20,797 bases of DNA from an uncultured Bacteroidia bacterium (GTDB taxonomy: Bacteria > Bacteroidota > Bacteroidia > Bacteroidales > Prolixibacteraceae): positions 1 to 20,797 of the forward strand of contig CAIOOC010000096.1 of the NCBI GenBank assembly GCA_903859795.1, read 5' to 3'. This document shows positions 14,228-20,797 of the stretch, piece after piece. Under the pieces are notes generated by a model. That model had not been told where the DNA came from. It saw only the letters and a list, made by a program, of their open reading frames with translations, and made no database searches. The first letter of the stretch is position 1, and every line of letters begins with the position of its first letter. The position numbers and the translations under genes are program-made.

Positions 14228-14827
14228 AATTCGAAATTGAGAGGTCGAAGTTATAAAAATTAGGGCGTGTATCACTTCCGGAAATTGTAAAAAGCAACAA
14301 GATTATCAGGAATTTTCGATTTACCTTGTTTGAGCAAAGCAGAAACGAGGAGGAGGTTAGTTTGTTTAGTTCCATAGGAACAGTGCATATTCTAGAAGGT
14401 CAGTCAGCTGACTGATCAACCCCGGGGTCCGGACGATCATCATTCCCGGGAGTGCCATCGGAAAGATCCATTTCTTTGAATCATCCTGCTATTGGTTCAA
14501 TAAACATTCTATGCCTAAAATGATCCGTGCCTAAGGCACTCTTTATTTTCTTATCCCATCTTTTTAGCCGGATTAATCCGACGGTTGACGGACGGCCTAC
14601 ACAACCCGACAGGCCGATGGCTCTGAAAAATCTGCTTTAAAAGGATTGTCACCTCCCCATCGTTATCGCTTTGCTCAAACGATGGGGCAATAACTTTTCG
14701 TCTGTGACGAGGTATTGGAAGTAAGGATGTTGTCGTTAAAACTTAAGATATATCCGTGAAAATCTGTTCAGTACGTGTCATCAGTGTTCATTTTAGTACT
14801 TTGTGAAACCTGACACTTGCTGACAAC
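14228..14827. repeat. Gene-free gap rich in short palindromes
   Basis: I see no convincing gene in these 600 nt. It contains a perfect 16-bp palindrome TCAGTCAGCTGACTGA (14400-14415), CCCCGGGG (14420-14427), GTGCCTAAGGCAC (14527-14539, followed by a T-rich stretch), CGGATTAATCCG (14569-14580), and CGGCCT/AGGCCG arms (14593-14598 and 14611-14616). It also contains a 10-bp stem CCCCATCGTT/AACGATGGGG (14655-14664 and 14678-14687), whose loop segment GCTTTGCTCAAA is repeated in inverted form at 14329-14340. An imperfect TGTCATCAGTG...CACTTGCTGACA pair near 14777-14825 could end the glycosidase transcript. A weak -7-like TAACTTCG for the DUF5916 gene is at 14253-14246 on the minus strand. The rest looks like decayed REP-type repeats. 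Confidence 0.5.
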
Positions 14828-17596
14828 CTATTTCTCCAAAATAAAACTCGCCGGTGCATAAGCATGCAGATCAAACTTTAATTTACCGTCAGTTAAGGGA
14901 ACCGCTTCTCTCTGCTTTTCACCCCTGAGGCTTACAGGCAGAGCATGGGTAAACTTAGAACCTGCAGGAAGTATCACTTCCAGATTTCCGGAAACTCCTC
15001 CCTGTTCCCAAAAGCGAATAATTGTCCCTTCACCATCGGGATTGGGGCCAAAAGCAGTAACCGCCACCCCTTTTCGCGAGAGTGTGATTCCTCCTTGTGT
15101 TGCCGGCAATCTACCTTTCTTAACCTTCGAGCTCGCAACCTGAAGAGGCACCCGTGTCTCCATACCCGGCGTGAAAAGAGAGCTCTCTGAAGAGAATTTA
15201 TCAAAAGACCTGATCGTAACTCGGGCGCTCATACGCTGACCATTGCCTATCCAGGCGGGGAAGTTGGTTCTCCAGTGATTGTTATAAAGGTTCAGATAGA
15301 GATATGGTTTTTTAGGTTCGAAACGCTTGTCAAATTGGTACTCCCCAGGTTCATCAAGGCTTACCAAAGGCAAATCCGGTGAGTATATTCCGTATCCTGC
15401 TCCCGTTACTCCGTCATAAATCGAAACACCGGTATTCACCCACCAAAGATGATAATTGGAATTGTCAACATTCATATCTTTCAACGGATCGACATCCGCC
15501 CCTAAACGTCCAAGACGGAACTTTGGGTTGTCGCATTTAAAAGGAAGGGCAATCCACGCTGTTTCGGGCCAGGTATCGGGTTGTTTCTGCCAGCTCACCT
15601 CTATGTTTGCAGTCGGAGTGAAACCCGGCAAGGTTAAGGTTATCGAAATCCTCTGCGGCTGACCGGGACCAGGAATTGTGCCTGTGATGACTGCCCTGAC
15701 ATCAATAGCCGATTTCTCCACAGTCAGGGTCATATTTTCCGGAAGGGCAGAACTATAGGCCCCATCCTGAGGCATATCGTAGGCACTAAAACAGACCTTA
15801 TGTGCATTGTATTGCGGATAAAGCGATTTTGCAATCCAATGATAGATTTGCTTGTAACCGAACCGTTCGTAAAAATATTGCCCGAAACCCTGGGGCGCCG
15901 ATGCGTCAACCATCTCTTTTCCCGATTTCTTATCGATAAGACTCACAATTCTTCCACGTTTCGCATCGATTGCAGCCTTAAAGAACGGACTCTCAATAAC
16001 TCCTGATTGAAGATCGACAGCCATTCCCGGTGATTCAACTTTTTCCGAAGAAGCAACATAGGTGCGATAACCCATTGCCGGAATATCTTTTGCAACAAAA
16101 CGTGACATTGGGGCCTTATTTTCAAGGGATGGAAATTCATGTTCAACAGCAATTGCTGGTCCCCCGTCAACAGGTTTGATGGAAACAAAGTCATTACCAA
16201 AGATCAGGCGGGTGTCGAGGTCAATAGCACCATCCCGTTTCCAGGGGAGAGGGTTGTAAACCACGATGCGGTTCCCTTCAACCTTCACATTATCTGCCAG
16301 CGAGGCAACTACATCGCGATATGGATCCGTGATCAGTTTTCTGACATTGTCTATATAACCCGCTTTGTTTCTCCACGATTCTTCCATTAACCGGTATTGC
16401 GGAGGCAATCCCTTTTCCCATAAATCCTGCCACTCTTTCCCGTAAGGTACTTTGAGATAATGCTGATTGGCAAGACCCCAGGTGTGCTCACTGTAAAGCA
16501 GACTTTGCTCGTAGGCTTCAGCAACAGTTTTTCGCAGATCGGGACGATAAATACCCCAGATTGTTTCAAGAGTTGAAAGTTCGTCGAGACCTCCGATTGA
16601 AGGCCTGATATTCTGTGCCATTTTAGTAGCCTCCGGCATGCTCATGGTACCATGAATCCAGACATCACCGATATCACTCCGGACAACAGGAAGCTTACTC
16701 AAATCCTCTTTCAGAATCTGATTGGCAAAATCATCCATATTTCCCACCGTCGCATTAATTCCGCGGGTTTTGTAAAAATCAAGGTCTTTAGCTATTGACT
16801 CAGGAGCAGGTGGTCCCTGATTATCACCGGTCATATTGATGTAAACCCAGGTTTTATAGGGCCAGTTATCCGGAGGAAGGGGGTCATTCCCATATCCGTT
16901 ATTGTATAGTGTCAGTAATCTAGATCCGTCGGGTCCTTCCCACCAGAAAAACGGCGGCAGACCGAGTTCCATATTTACAACGGGTCCGCCCATATGATAG
17001 AATTTAATACCAGCATGGGTAAACAGCGTAGGGATAATCCATGAATGACCTGGCACATCCGACATTTTAGCGCTAACAGAAAGGGGTTGTCCATATTTTC
17101 GGGCCAGTGTAGAGGAGATATTAAGGCCACGGACAAGATCCTCAGGGTCTGAAGTCTCTGAATGTACTGTAAATGGGAAAGCATGAATGGCAAGATTCCT
17201 GTCGCGGATTGCCTGTTCAATTTTCTTCTTCCGTTCAGGCTCCTGCCCTTCCCAAAGTATCTGTTTCATCGGCCAGCCCGAAATCGTCCAGACAAACTGT
17301 TTATCTTTTGGCTGAATCCTGTTTTTATCAATCGCTTCAAGTACCCTGTCAACCATCGAGGTTCTGTAATCATGCACAACCTGCTGTACAAGCTCGGAAT
17401 ATCCGATATCAAAATGGGTTTTGTACACGATAATTACCTGCTCCACTCTCGATTTCTCAGAAAGAATTTTCTTTTCTGTTGAGGCCGGTTTGGCACCCGG
17501 CAAAGTTGATTTGGTATTGTAATTCTGCGCATTTGCTGATTGATTTACAATATACGAAAAAAAAAGTAGTAGAATTGACAATGTATTCTTTAGCAT
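14828..17596 (-). CDS. Secreted GH38-type / DUF5054 alpha-mannosidase-like glycosidase
   Basis: Predicted exported glycoside hydrolase of 922 residues. A signal peptide (1-23, ending ANA before Gln24) is followed by a GH38-like N-terminal catalytic domain. The zinc-binding and nucleophile positions of GH38 have clear counterparts: HFDIGY with His61 and Asp63, SDVPGHSW with Asp180 (likely nucleophile), and SEHTWG with His371. The HFDIGYSELV and MSDVPGHSWIIP versions are typical of the DUF5054 branch, a GH38 relative in Bacteroidota. From about residue 460 the protein is beta-rich, matching the mannosidase middle and C-terminal domains. Retaining alpha-mannosidase activity is the best guess; the exact linkage is unknown. 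It lies 104 nt downstream of the GH123-like gene on the same strand, with a strong hairpin between, so the two may be separately transcribed. Confidence 0.85.
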   Translation of the reverse strand: MLKNTLSILLLFFSYIVNQSANAQNYNTKSTLPGAKPASTEKKILSEKSRVEQVIIVYKTHFDIGYSELVQQVVHDYRTSMVDRVLEAIDKNRIQPKDKQFVWTISGWPMKQILWEGQEPERKKKIEQAIRDRNLAIHAFPFTVHSETSDPEDLVRGLNISSTLARKYGQPLSVSAKMSDVPGHSWIIPTLFTHAGIKFYHMGGPVVNMELGLPPFFWWEGPDGSRLLTLYNNGYGNDPLPPDNWPYKTWVYINMTGDNQGPPAPESIAKDLDFYKTRGINATVGNMDDFANQILKEDLSKLPVVRSDIGDVWIHGTMSMPEATKMAQNIRPSIGGLDELSTLETIWGIYRPDLRKTVAEAYEQSLLYSEHTWGLANQHYLKVPYGKEWQDLWEKGLPPQYRLMEESWRNKAGYIDNVRKLITDPYRDVVASLADNVKVEGNRIVVYNPLPWKRDGAIDLDTRLIFGNDFVSIKPVDGGPAIAVEHEFPSLENKAPMSRFVAKDIPAMGYRTYVASSEKVESPGMAVDLQSGVIESPFFKAAIDAKRGRIVSLIDKKSGKEMVDASAPQGFGQYFYERFGYKQIYHWIAKSLYPQYNAHKVCFSAYDMPQDGAYSSALPENMTLTVEKSAIDVRAVITGTIPGPGQPQRISITLTLPGFTPTANIEVSWQKQPDTWPETAWIALPFKCDNPKFRLGRLGADVDPLKDMNVDNSNYHLWWVNTGVSIYDGVTGAGYGIYSPDLPLVSLDEPGEYQFDKRFEPKKPYLYLNLYNNHWRTNFPAWIGNGQRMSARVTIRSFDKFSSESSLFTPGMETRVPLQVASSKVKKGRLPATQGGITLSRKGVAVTAFGPNPDGEGTIIRFWEQGGVSGNLEVILPAGSKFTHALPVSLRGEKQREAVPLTDGKLKFDLHAYAPASFILEK

Positions 17597-17645
17597 GTTG
17601 ATTTATATTTTCGTTTTTGCAATAAAGTAAAATTCTATTTCCGGA

Positions 17646-17694
17646 GAAGTGACCGGGTGACTGTTCAGGACATGAAGAGTCACCCGGTCACTTC
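17646..17694 (-). terminator. Strong hairpin between the two glycosidase-like genes
   Basis: Perfect 17-bp arms GAAGTGACCGGGTGACT (17646-17662) and AGTCACCCGGTCACTTC (17678-17694) surround a 15-nt loop. It begins 6 nt past the stop of the GH123-like gene. On the minus-strand transcript the stem is followed by UCCGGAAAUAG rather than a U-tract, so attenuation or mRNA stabilisation is as likely as full termination. Its size and loop closely match the hairpin at 6302-6349. Confidence 0.6.
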
Positions 17695-17700
17695 GCAAGC

Positions 17701-20334
17701 TTATTTTTCGCTTTTTTTCTTAATTATAACCAGATACCCCTTCTTCCCCGGAATGGTCAACTTATCCAATGAAATAGTTTTCTGTTCTGCCTGATAATCC
17801 TTAATCTCAGGAATTAAGACAGTAACTCCTGCGGGATCCAGTCCCAGTTTGGCATAATCTATAACCAATGCCGCATCCTGATCTCCATCTGTCCAGTTCG
17901 CCACCGCAATAATTGCCTCATCTTTGCCTTTGAAGAGCGATGCTTTTATCATCGGATTGCTGCAGGTGACGGCCGACCCGTTCTCCCAGTAACCTGTCAT
18001 TATTTTATCTTTGATCTGATGTTCATCCCAGAACTTCCACATCTCCGATGGTGTATTTTCGGTCCAGCCGGCGCGGTTGGTTATACCATAGACCATTCCT
18101 CTCCAGGGATTTCCTCCGCCTTCAAGCATTTGTCCTGCCAGGCCGAACGGGATTCCTGAAACTTCCACCAACCAATGATCGGGCATCCGGTTATAGTCGC
18201 GCCCCTCGCCAATCCATACCAGATCGAAATAAGGGAGCAGATCCATATAAAGATTCAAACAGTTAGTAAAACCTGCCCATTTATTAAAGTGGTTCCAGCT
18301 GTGCAAATCCATTCTTCCCTCCGGGCGGTACTGGTCAATTACCTTGCGGGCACGACGTAACGTAAAACGATCGAGCGCCGCATCGTCGATATAAACACCG
18401 TCGATACCAATATGCTGCACCATCCAGTCCAGTCCCGCAATATAAAAATTATTCAGTCGGCTGTCGGGAGTTGTGATCACCGAAAGATCGGTTTCACCTT
18501 TAAACTTTCCTTCCTTTACAAGGTTATACCACGCAGGGATATATTTCTCCCTCATATTTTTGATAAGCCATTCATTAGGACCGTTGGGATGCAACGCCTC
18601 TGTTCTGCTCGCATTTCCCGGTCCGGGGAAGATTACCTCTCCGTTCAGACTGTTAAACGCCCAAAATTCCGGAAGGTTTTTGGTCAGTTCGCGAGTGGTA
18701 TAATACATTTTCAGACGAAGATTTTCCTTATGTGCATTGCCAGCCAATTGTTTGAGAGCCTCAACATTCGCATCCAGGTAAGGGTAATTGATAAACGGGT
18801 AGATATCTTCGGCATGGTGGATATTGATGATATTGGCCCCTGCTTTTTTTGCATTTTCAACTTTCACTGATGTGTTGGTTCCCCCGCCATGGTAATAACG
18901 GTCGCCAAACTTATTCTGCCGGTCAATAATCCTGAAAGGTGTAATCAACAGCTCAAAATCGTAATTAAGTGGCTCTTCCGGATTCAATGCACGGTTTCCA
19001 GAGAAGGCACTGATCACAACTGAATTATCCTTTTCATCTACAGTAATTCCCCCTTTGCCTCCATTTCCCCATGAAGGGGGAAGTTTCAACGGTCCAAATT
19101 CATAATAGATATTAACCAGCGGACGGACATAATTCTCTGCTTTCCATTTGACGCGCAGACCGCCATTGACCGCTCCAACCCAAAGCATATCCTGGTTTTT
19201 CGAAACATCCCATTTCCATTTCCATTCGGGGGTGCGGAACCCACCTTCATGGCCAAGTCCCATCATATATTCACTCTTATCTTTTACAATTGGAATTTCG
19301 AGACGGATATCCTTAACTTTAAACTCTTTTTTGGCTGTCAATCTGATTTTATAATCCACAAAGCCATCAAATTCCATCAGTCCGGTGCACTCGAGATTGG
19401 CTTCATCCGAGCTGTTTTTTACGCTCCAGGAAACTTTGGAAGGTGTCCTTTCTCTTAACATCAGTTTTCCGGGCGTAAGATGGATAAGCTCACCGTTTTC
19501 TTTCTCTATGACGAACCGGAACGGATGACTGATAATTGGCTCACTAATGTTGTTAAGTGACTGGTTTGACAGATCAAAATAACTCTCAATCGATGCAGGT
19601 AGTCCGTTATCTGCAATAGTAAGTGTACGGCCCAGAATAGTTACTTTGTTCCCTTCAAGTTTAACCGGAATAAATCCTTTTGTAACCTTCTCATTGATCC
19701 CCACTGTTGAATTTAGCCATCCGAGCCGCGATAAACGGGCCCCTTCGTTGAAACCATGATTGGGAACTGCCTTCCCTGCAATCTTCAGTAAAACAGGAAT
19801 ATTCTGTTGTTCTTCGCCAGAGAGAATTGAAATTGTGCCCCTGTAATTACCCGGTTCTAACTTTTCGAGGTCAATCCCGAGCCAGAGTGCCTGAACCCGT
19901 CGTGCCGGAACATCAACCACTTTGGAAAACGGATTTCCTGCGAAGTTGACACCCCCAAGGTTGAAACAGGTCATCCGGTTAGCGTCTATTTTGCGACCAT
20001 TTTCGTCTTTAAGATTTGAAAACAGGATCTGCACGTTCTTAATATCTTTCTCCAGCGCCCACACTCCCACTTGAAAGACAAACAGCTCTTCCGGCTGGGC
20101 TGACAATTCGAACTCTTTGGGATTAATTGAGCTTTCTATCTTTCCCCCAGGTATTGAATCAAACCATTTGAGCGGAAATTCCCTTAATTCGGGAAAGACC
20201 AGGAAGGTCTGTTTCTTTAGCAGATATTCATATTTTTCAAGAGCCATTTTTGTGGAGATATTCTTTCCGGAATCAGCGCTGAAGGAGAACTGACAAAAGG
20301 CAAAAAGGGAGAAAAGGATGGTCAGAGGCCTCAT
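17701..20334 (-). CDS. Secreted GH123-like glycoside hydrolase domain protein
   Basis: Exported protein of 877 residues with a signal peptide (about 1-20, FSFSA). The first 190 residues form a beta-sandwich-like region (FELSAQPEELFVFQVGVWAL, PGNYRGTISI). A long beta-rich central part follows to about 470. A TIM-barrel-like region then includes IINIHHAEDIYPFINYPY (502-519), LRLKMYYTTREL (539-550), GIDGVYIDDAALDR (643-656), FDLVWIGEGRDYN (703-715) and GIPFGLAGQMLEGG. A small C-terminal beta domain with IIAVANWTDGDQDAAL follows. The layout recalls the GH123-type proteins with the GH123 N-terminal (former DUF6067) domain. Asp650 and Asp651, and Glu710, are candidate acidic residues, but I cannot place the GH123 Asp-Glu pair confidently. 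It is upstream of the mannosidase-like gene and probably acts on the same or a related glycan. Confidence 0.75.
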   Translation of the reverse strand: MRPLTILFSLFAFCQFSFSADSGKNISTKMALEKYEYLLKKQTFLVFPELREFPLKWFDSIPGGKIESSINPKEFELSAQPEELFVFQVGVWALEKDIKNVQILFSNLKDENGRKIDANRMTCFNLGGVNFAGNPFSKVVDVPARRVQALWLGIDLEKLEPGNYRGTISILSGEEQQNIPVLLKIAGKAVPNHGFNEGARLSRLGWLNSTVGINEKVTKGFIPVKLEGNKVTILGRTLTIADNGLPASIESYFDLSNQSLNNISEPIISHPFRFVIEKENGELIHLTPGKLMLRERTPSKVSWSVKNSSDEANLECTGLMEFDGFVDYKIRLTAKKEFKVKDIRLEIPIVKDKSEYMMGLGHEGGFRTPEWKWKWDVSKNQDMLWVGAVNGGLRVKWKAENYVRPLVNIYYEFGPLKLPPSWGNGGKGGITVDEKDNSVVISAFSGNRALNPEEPLNYDFELLITPFRIIDRQNKFGDRYYHGGGTNTSVKVENAKKAGANIINIHHAEDIYPFINYPYLDANVEALKQLAGNAHKENLRLKMYYTTRELTKNLPEFWAFNSLNGEVIFPGPGNASRTEALHPNGPNEWLIKNMREKYIPAWYNLVKEGKFKGETDLSVITTPDSRLNNFYIAGLDWMVQHIGIDGVYIDDAALDRFTLRRARKVIDQYRPEGRMDLHSWNHFNKWAGFTNCLNLYMDLLPYFDLVWIGEGRDYNRMPDHWLVEVSGIPFGLAGQMLEGGGNPWRGMVYGITNRAGWTENTPSEMWKFWDEHQIKDKIMTGYWENGSAVTCSNPMIKASLFKGKDEAIIAVANWTDGDQDAALVIDYAKLGLDPAGVTVLIPEIKDYQAEQKTISLDKLTIPGKKGYLVIIKKKSEK

Positions 20335-20473
20335 GGGTATTGGTATTTATCGGATGATTTAAGGATTAAAGGTAATCATCCGGCTTACATTATACAATTT
20401 ATTTACCATCAATATTCTAAACTGGAAATTGCCGGATTGTCAAATTATTGAATTGCCCAATTACCTTTGATCT
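20335..20473. other. Upstream region of the GH123-like gene with a 9-bp inverted repeat
   Basis: The arms CGGATGATT (20351-20359) and AATCATCCG (20374-20382) lie 17-48 nt upstream of the GH123-like start codon and could be an operator or leader hairpin. Further out, AAATTGCCGGATTGTCAAAT and GAATTGCCCAATT resemble the GGCAATTCGGCA stretch at about 2967-2978, a low-complexity intergenic repeat type. I see no convincing promoter. Confidence 0.35.
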
Positions 20474-20584
20474 ATGACCGATGTACACGACACAAAAACG
20501 CGCAGTTACAATATGAGCCGGATCAGGGGGAAGGATACCAAACCTGAGATGGTGGTCAGGAAGTTCCTTTTGAGGCAATATTAA
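20474..20584 (+). pseudogene. vsr: Truncated vsr (very-short-patch-repair endonuclease) remnant
   Basis: The reading frame starts with ATG at 20474 and encodes 36 residues before TAA at 20582: MTDVHDTKTRSYNMSRIRGK, then DTKPEMVVRKFLLRQY. This is an unmistakable match to the start of Vsr, the nicking endonuclease that repairs T:G mismatches at methylated cytosine sites (family pattern MxDVxxxxxRSxNMSxIxxKDTxPE, then a RKxL helix). A complete protein is about 130-150 residues, and the catalytic core with its Asp and HGCFWH motif is missing from the remaining 213 nt. The break coincides with a switch to very AT-rich sequence, suggesting deletion or insertion at this point. No cytosine methyltransferase gene is in view. 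Confidence 0.8.
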
Positions 20585-20797
20585 CAAATTGCTTGACAAT
20601 ATAATATTAAAATATTTATATTCCCGTTGATCAGTCACATACTATCCACATATTTTGAAATAGTACTAATAACTCTGGATTTCTTTTATTCATATAAAAA
20701 ACATTATTTAATAAATATCTTCCAATCTATGATAACTTTATGTTTATTATTGGAGATACACTAAAATTCAACGACTCTAATGAAACAAGGTCAAAAA
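20585..20797. other. AT-rich tail of the window, possible partial gene start at the edge
   Basis: These 213 nt are much richer in A and T than the rest of the window and hold no complete gene. The rest of vsr is absent here. A reading frame opens with ATG at 20780 (MKQGQK) and runs off the end of the window, preceded by a weak purine-rich GGAG at about 20752-20755, so a gene may begin here, but six codons are not enough to name it. Confidence 0.3.

Noticed and set aside
14148..14375. 75-codon minus-strand frame upstream of the DUF5916 gene
   Set aside because: It overlaps the signal-peptide region of that gene in another frame and is made mainly of repeat sequence; a short hydrophobic stretch alone does not support a gene.
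17646..17694. Transcription-factor operator for the GH38-type gene
   Set aside because: The 17-bp perfect arms with a 15-nt loop lie only 6 nt past a stop codon and match two other post-gene hairpins in the window, which fits a transcript-end element better.
18412..18870. 152-codon plus-strand frame inside the GH123-like gene
   Set aside because: Antisense to a continuous 877-residue gene and without recognisable features.

Overview
The window looks like a chromosomal segment from a free-living or gut-type member of the Bacteroidota, probably near Bacteroidales/Marinilabiliales. The evidence is the FtsZ C-terminal tail typical of that phylum, the ftsZ-yqeY gene order, a cambialistic-looking Fe/Mn superoxide dismutase, a DUF5916 outer-membrane protein, promoters resembling TTTG-N19-TAnnTTTG, A/T-rich leaders without clear Shine-Dalgarno sites, and many REP-like intergenic palindromes. 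The genus cannot be fixed from the sequence.

Layout. Positions 30-3602 (+) carry two complete tandem ftsZ paralogues followed, after a cluster of REP-like hairpins, by a GatB/YqeY-domain gene. A 70-nt threefold hairpin separates this block from a convergent superoxide dismutase gene (3839-4438, -). A GNAT-fold acyltransferase of a Bacteroidota-wide family follows (4585-5781, +), convergent with a basic-tailed cold-shock-domain protein (5790-6236, -). From 6365 to 20334 every gene is on the minus strand. In order of increasing position they are: a radical SAM protein with a reduced SPASM/twitch-like Cys set; a putative lipoprotein/membrane protein just upstream of it in the same transcription unit; an S41 C-terminal processing peptidase; a dCMP-deaminase-family enzyme; a DUF5916 (CBM9-like plus beta-barrel) outer-membrane protein; a secreted GH38-type/DUF5054 alpha-mannosidase-like enzyme; and a secreted GH123-like protein. 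The right end (20335-20797) is AT-rich and holds a 36-codon remnant of a vsr very-short-patch-repair endonuclease.

How the genes fit together. The left block is cell division. FtsZ2 (1381-2790) has the full canonical tail, while FtsZ1 (30-1346) keeps the GTPase but replaces the tail with a Trp/Phe-rich amphipathic end, suggesting a specialised partner or a self-tethering FtsZ. The radical SAM/lipoprotein pair is the least understood unit. The two secreted carbohydrate-active proteins on the right look like a small glycan-processing module without SusC/SusD genes in view. Long hairpins with perfect arms lie just downstream of three minus-strand stop codons and probably insulate those transcription units.

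Limits: no database or folding search was possible. Family calls rest on motifs recognised by eye, and promoter calls are weak.
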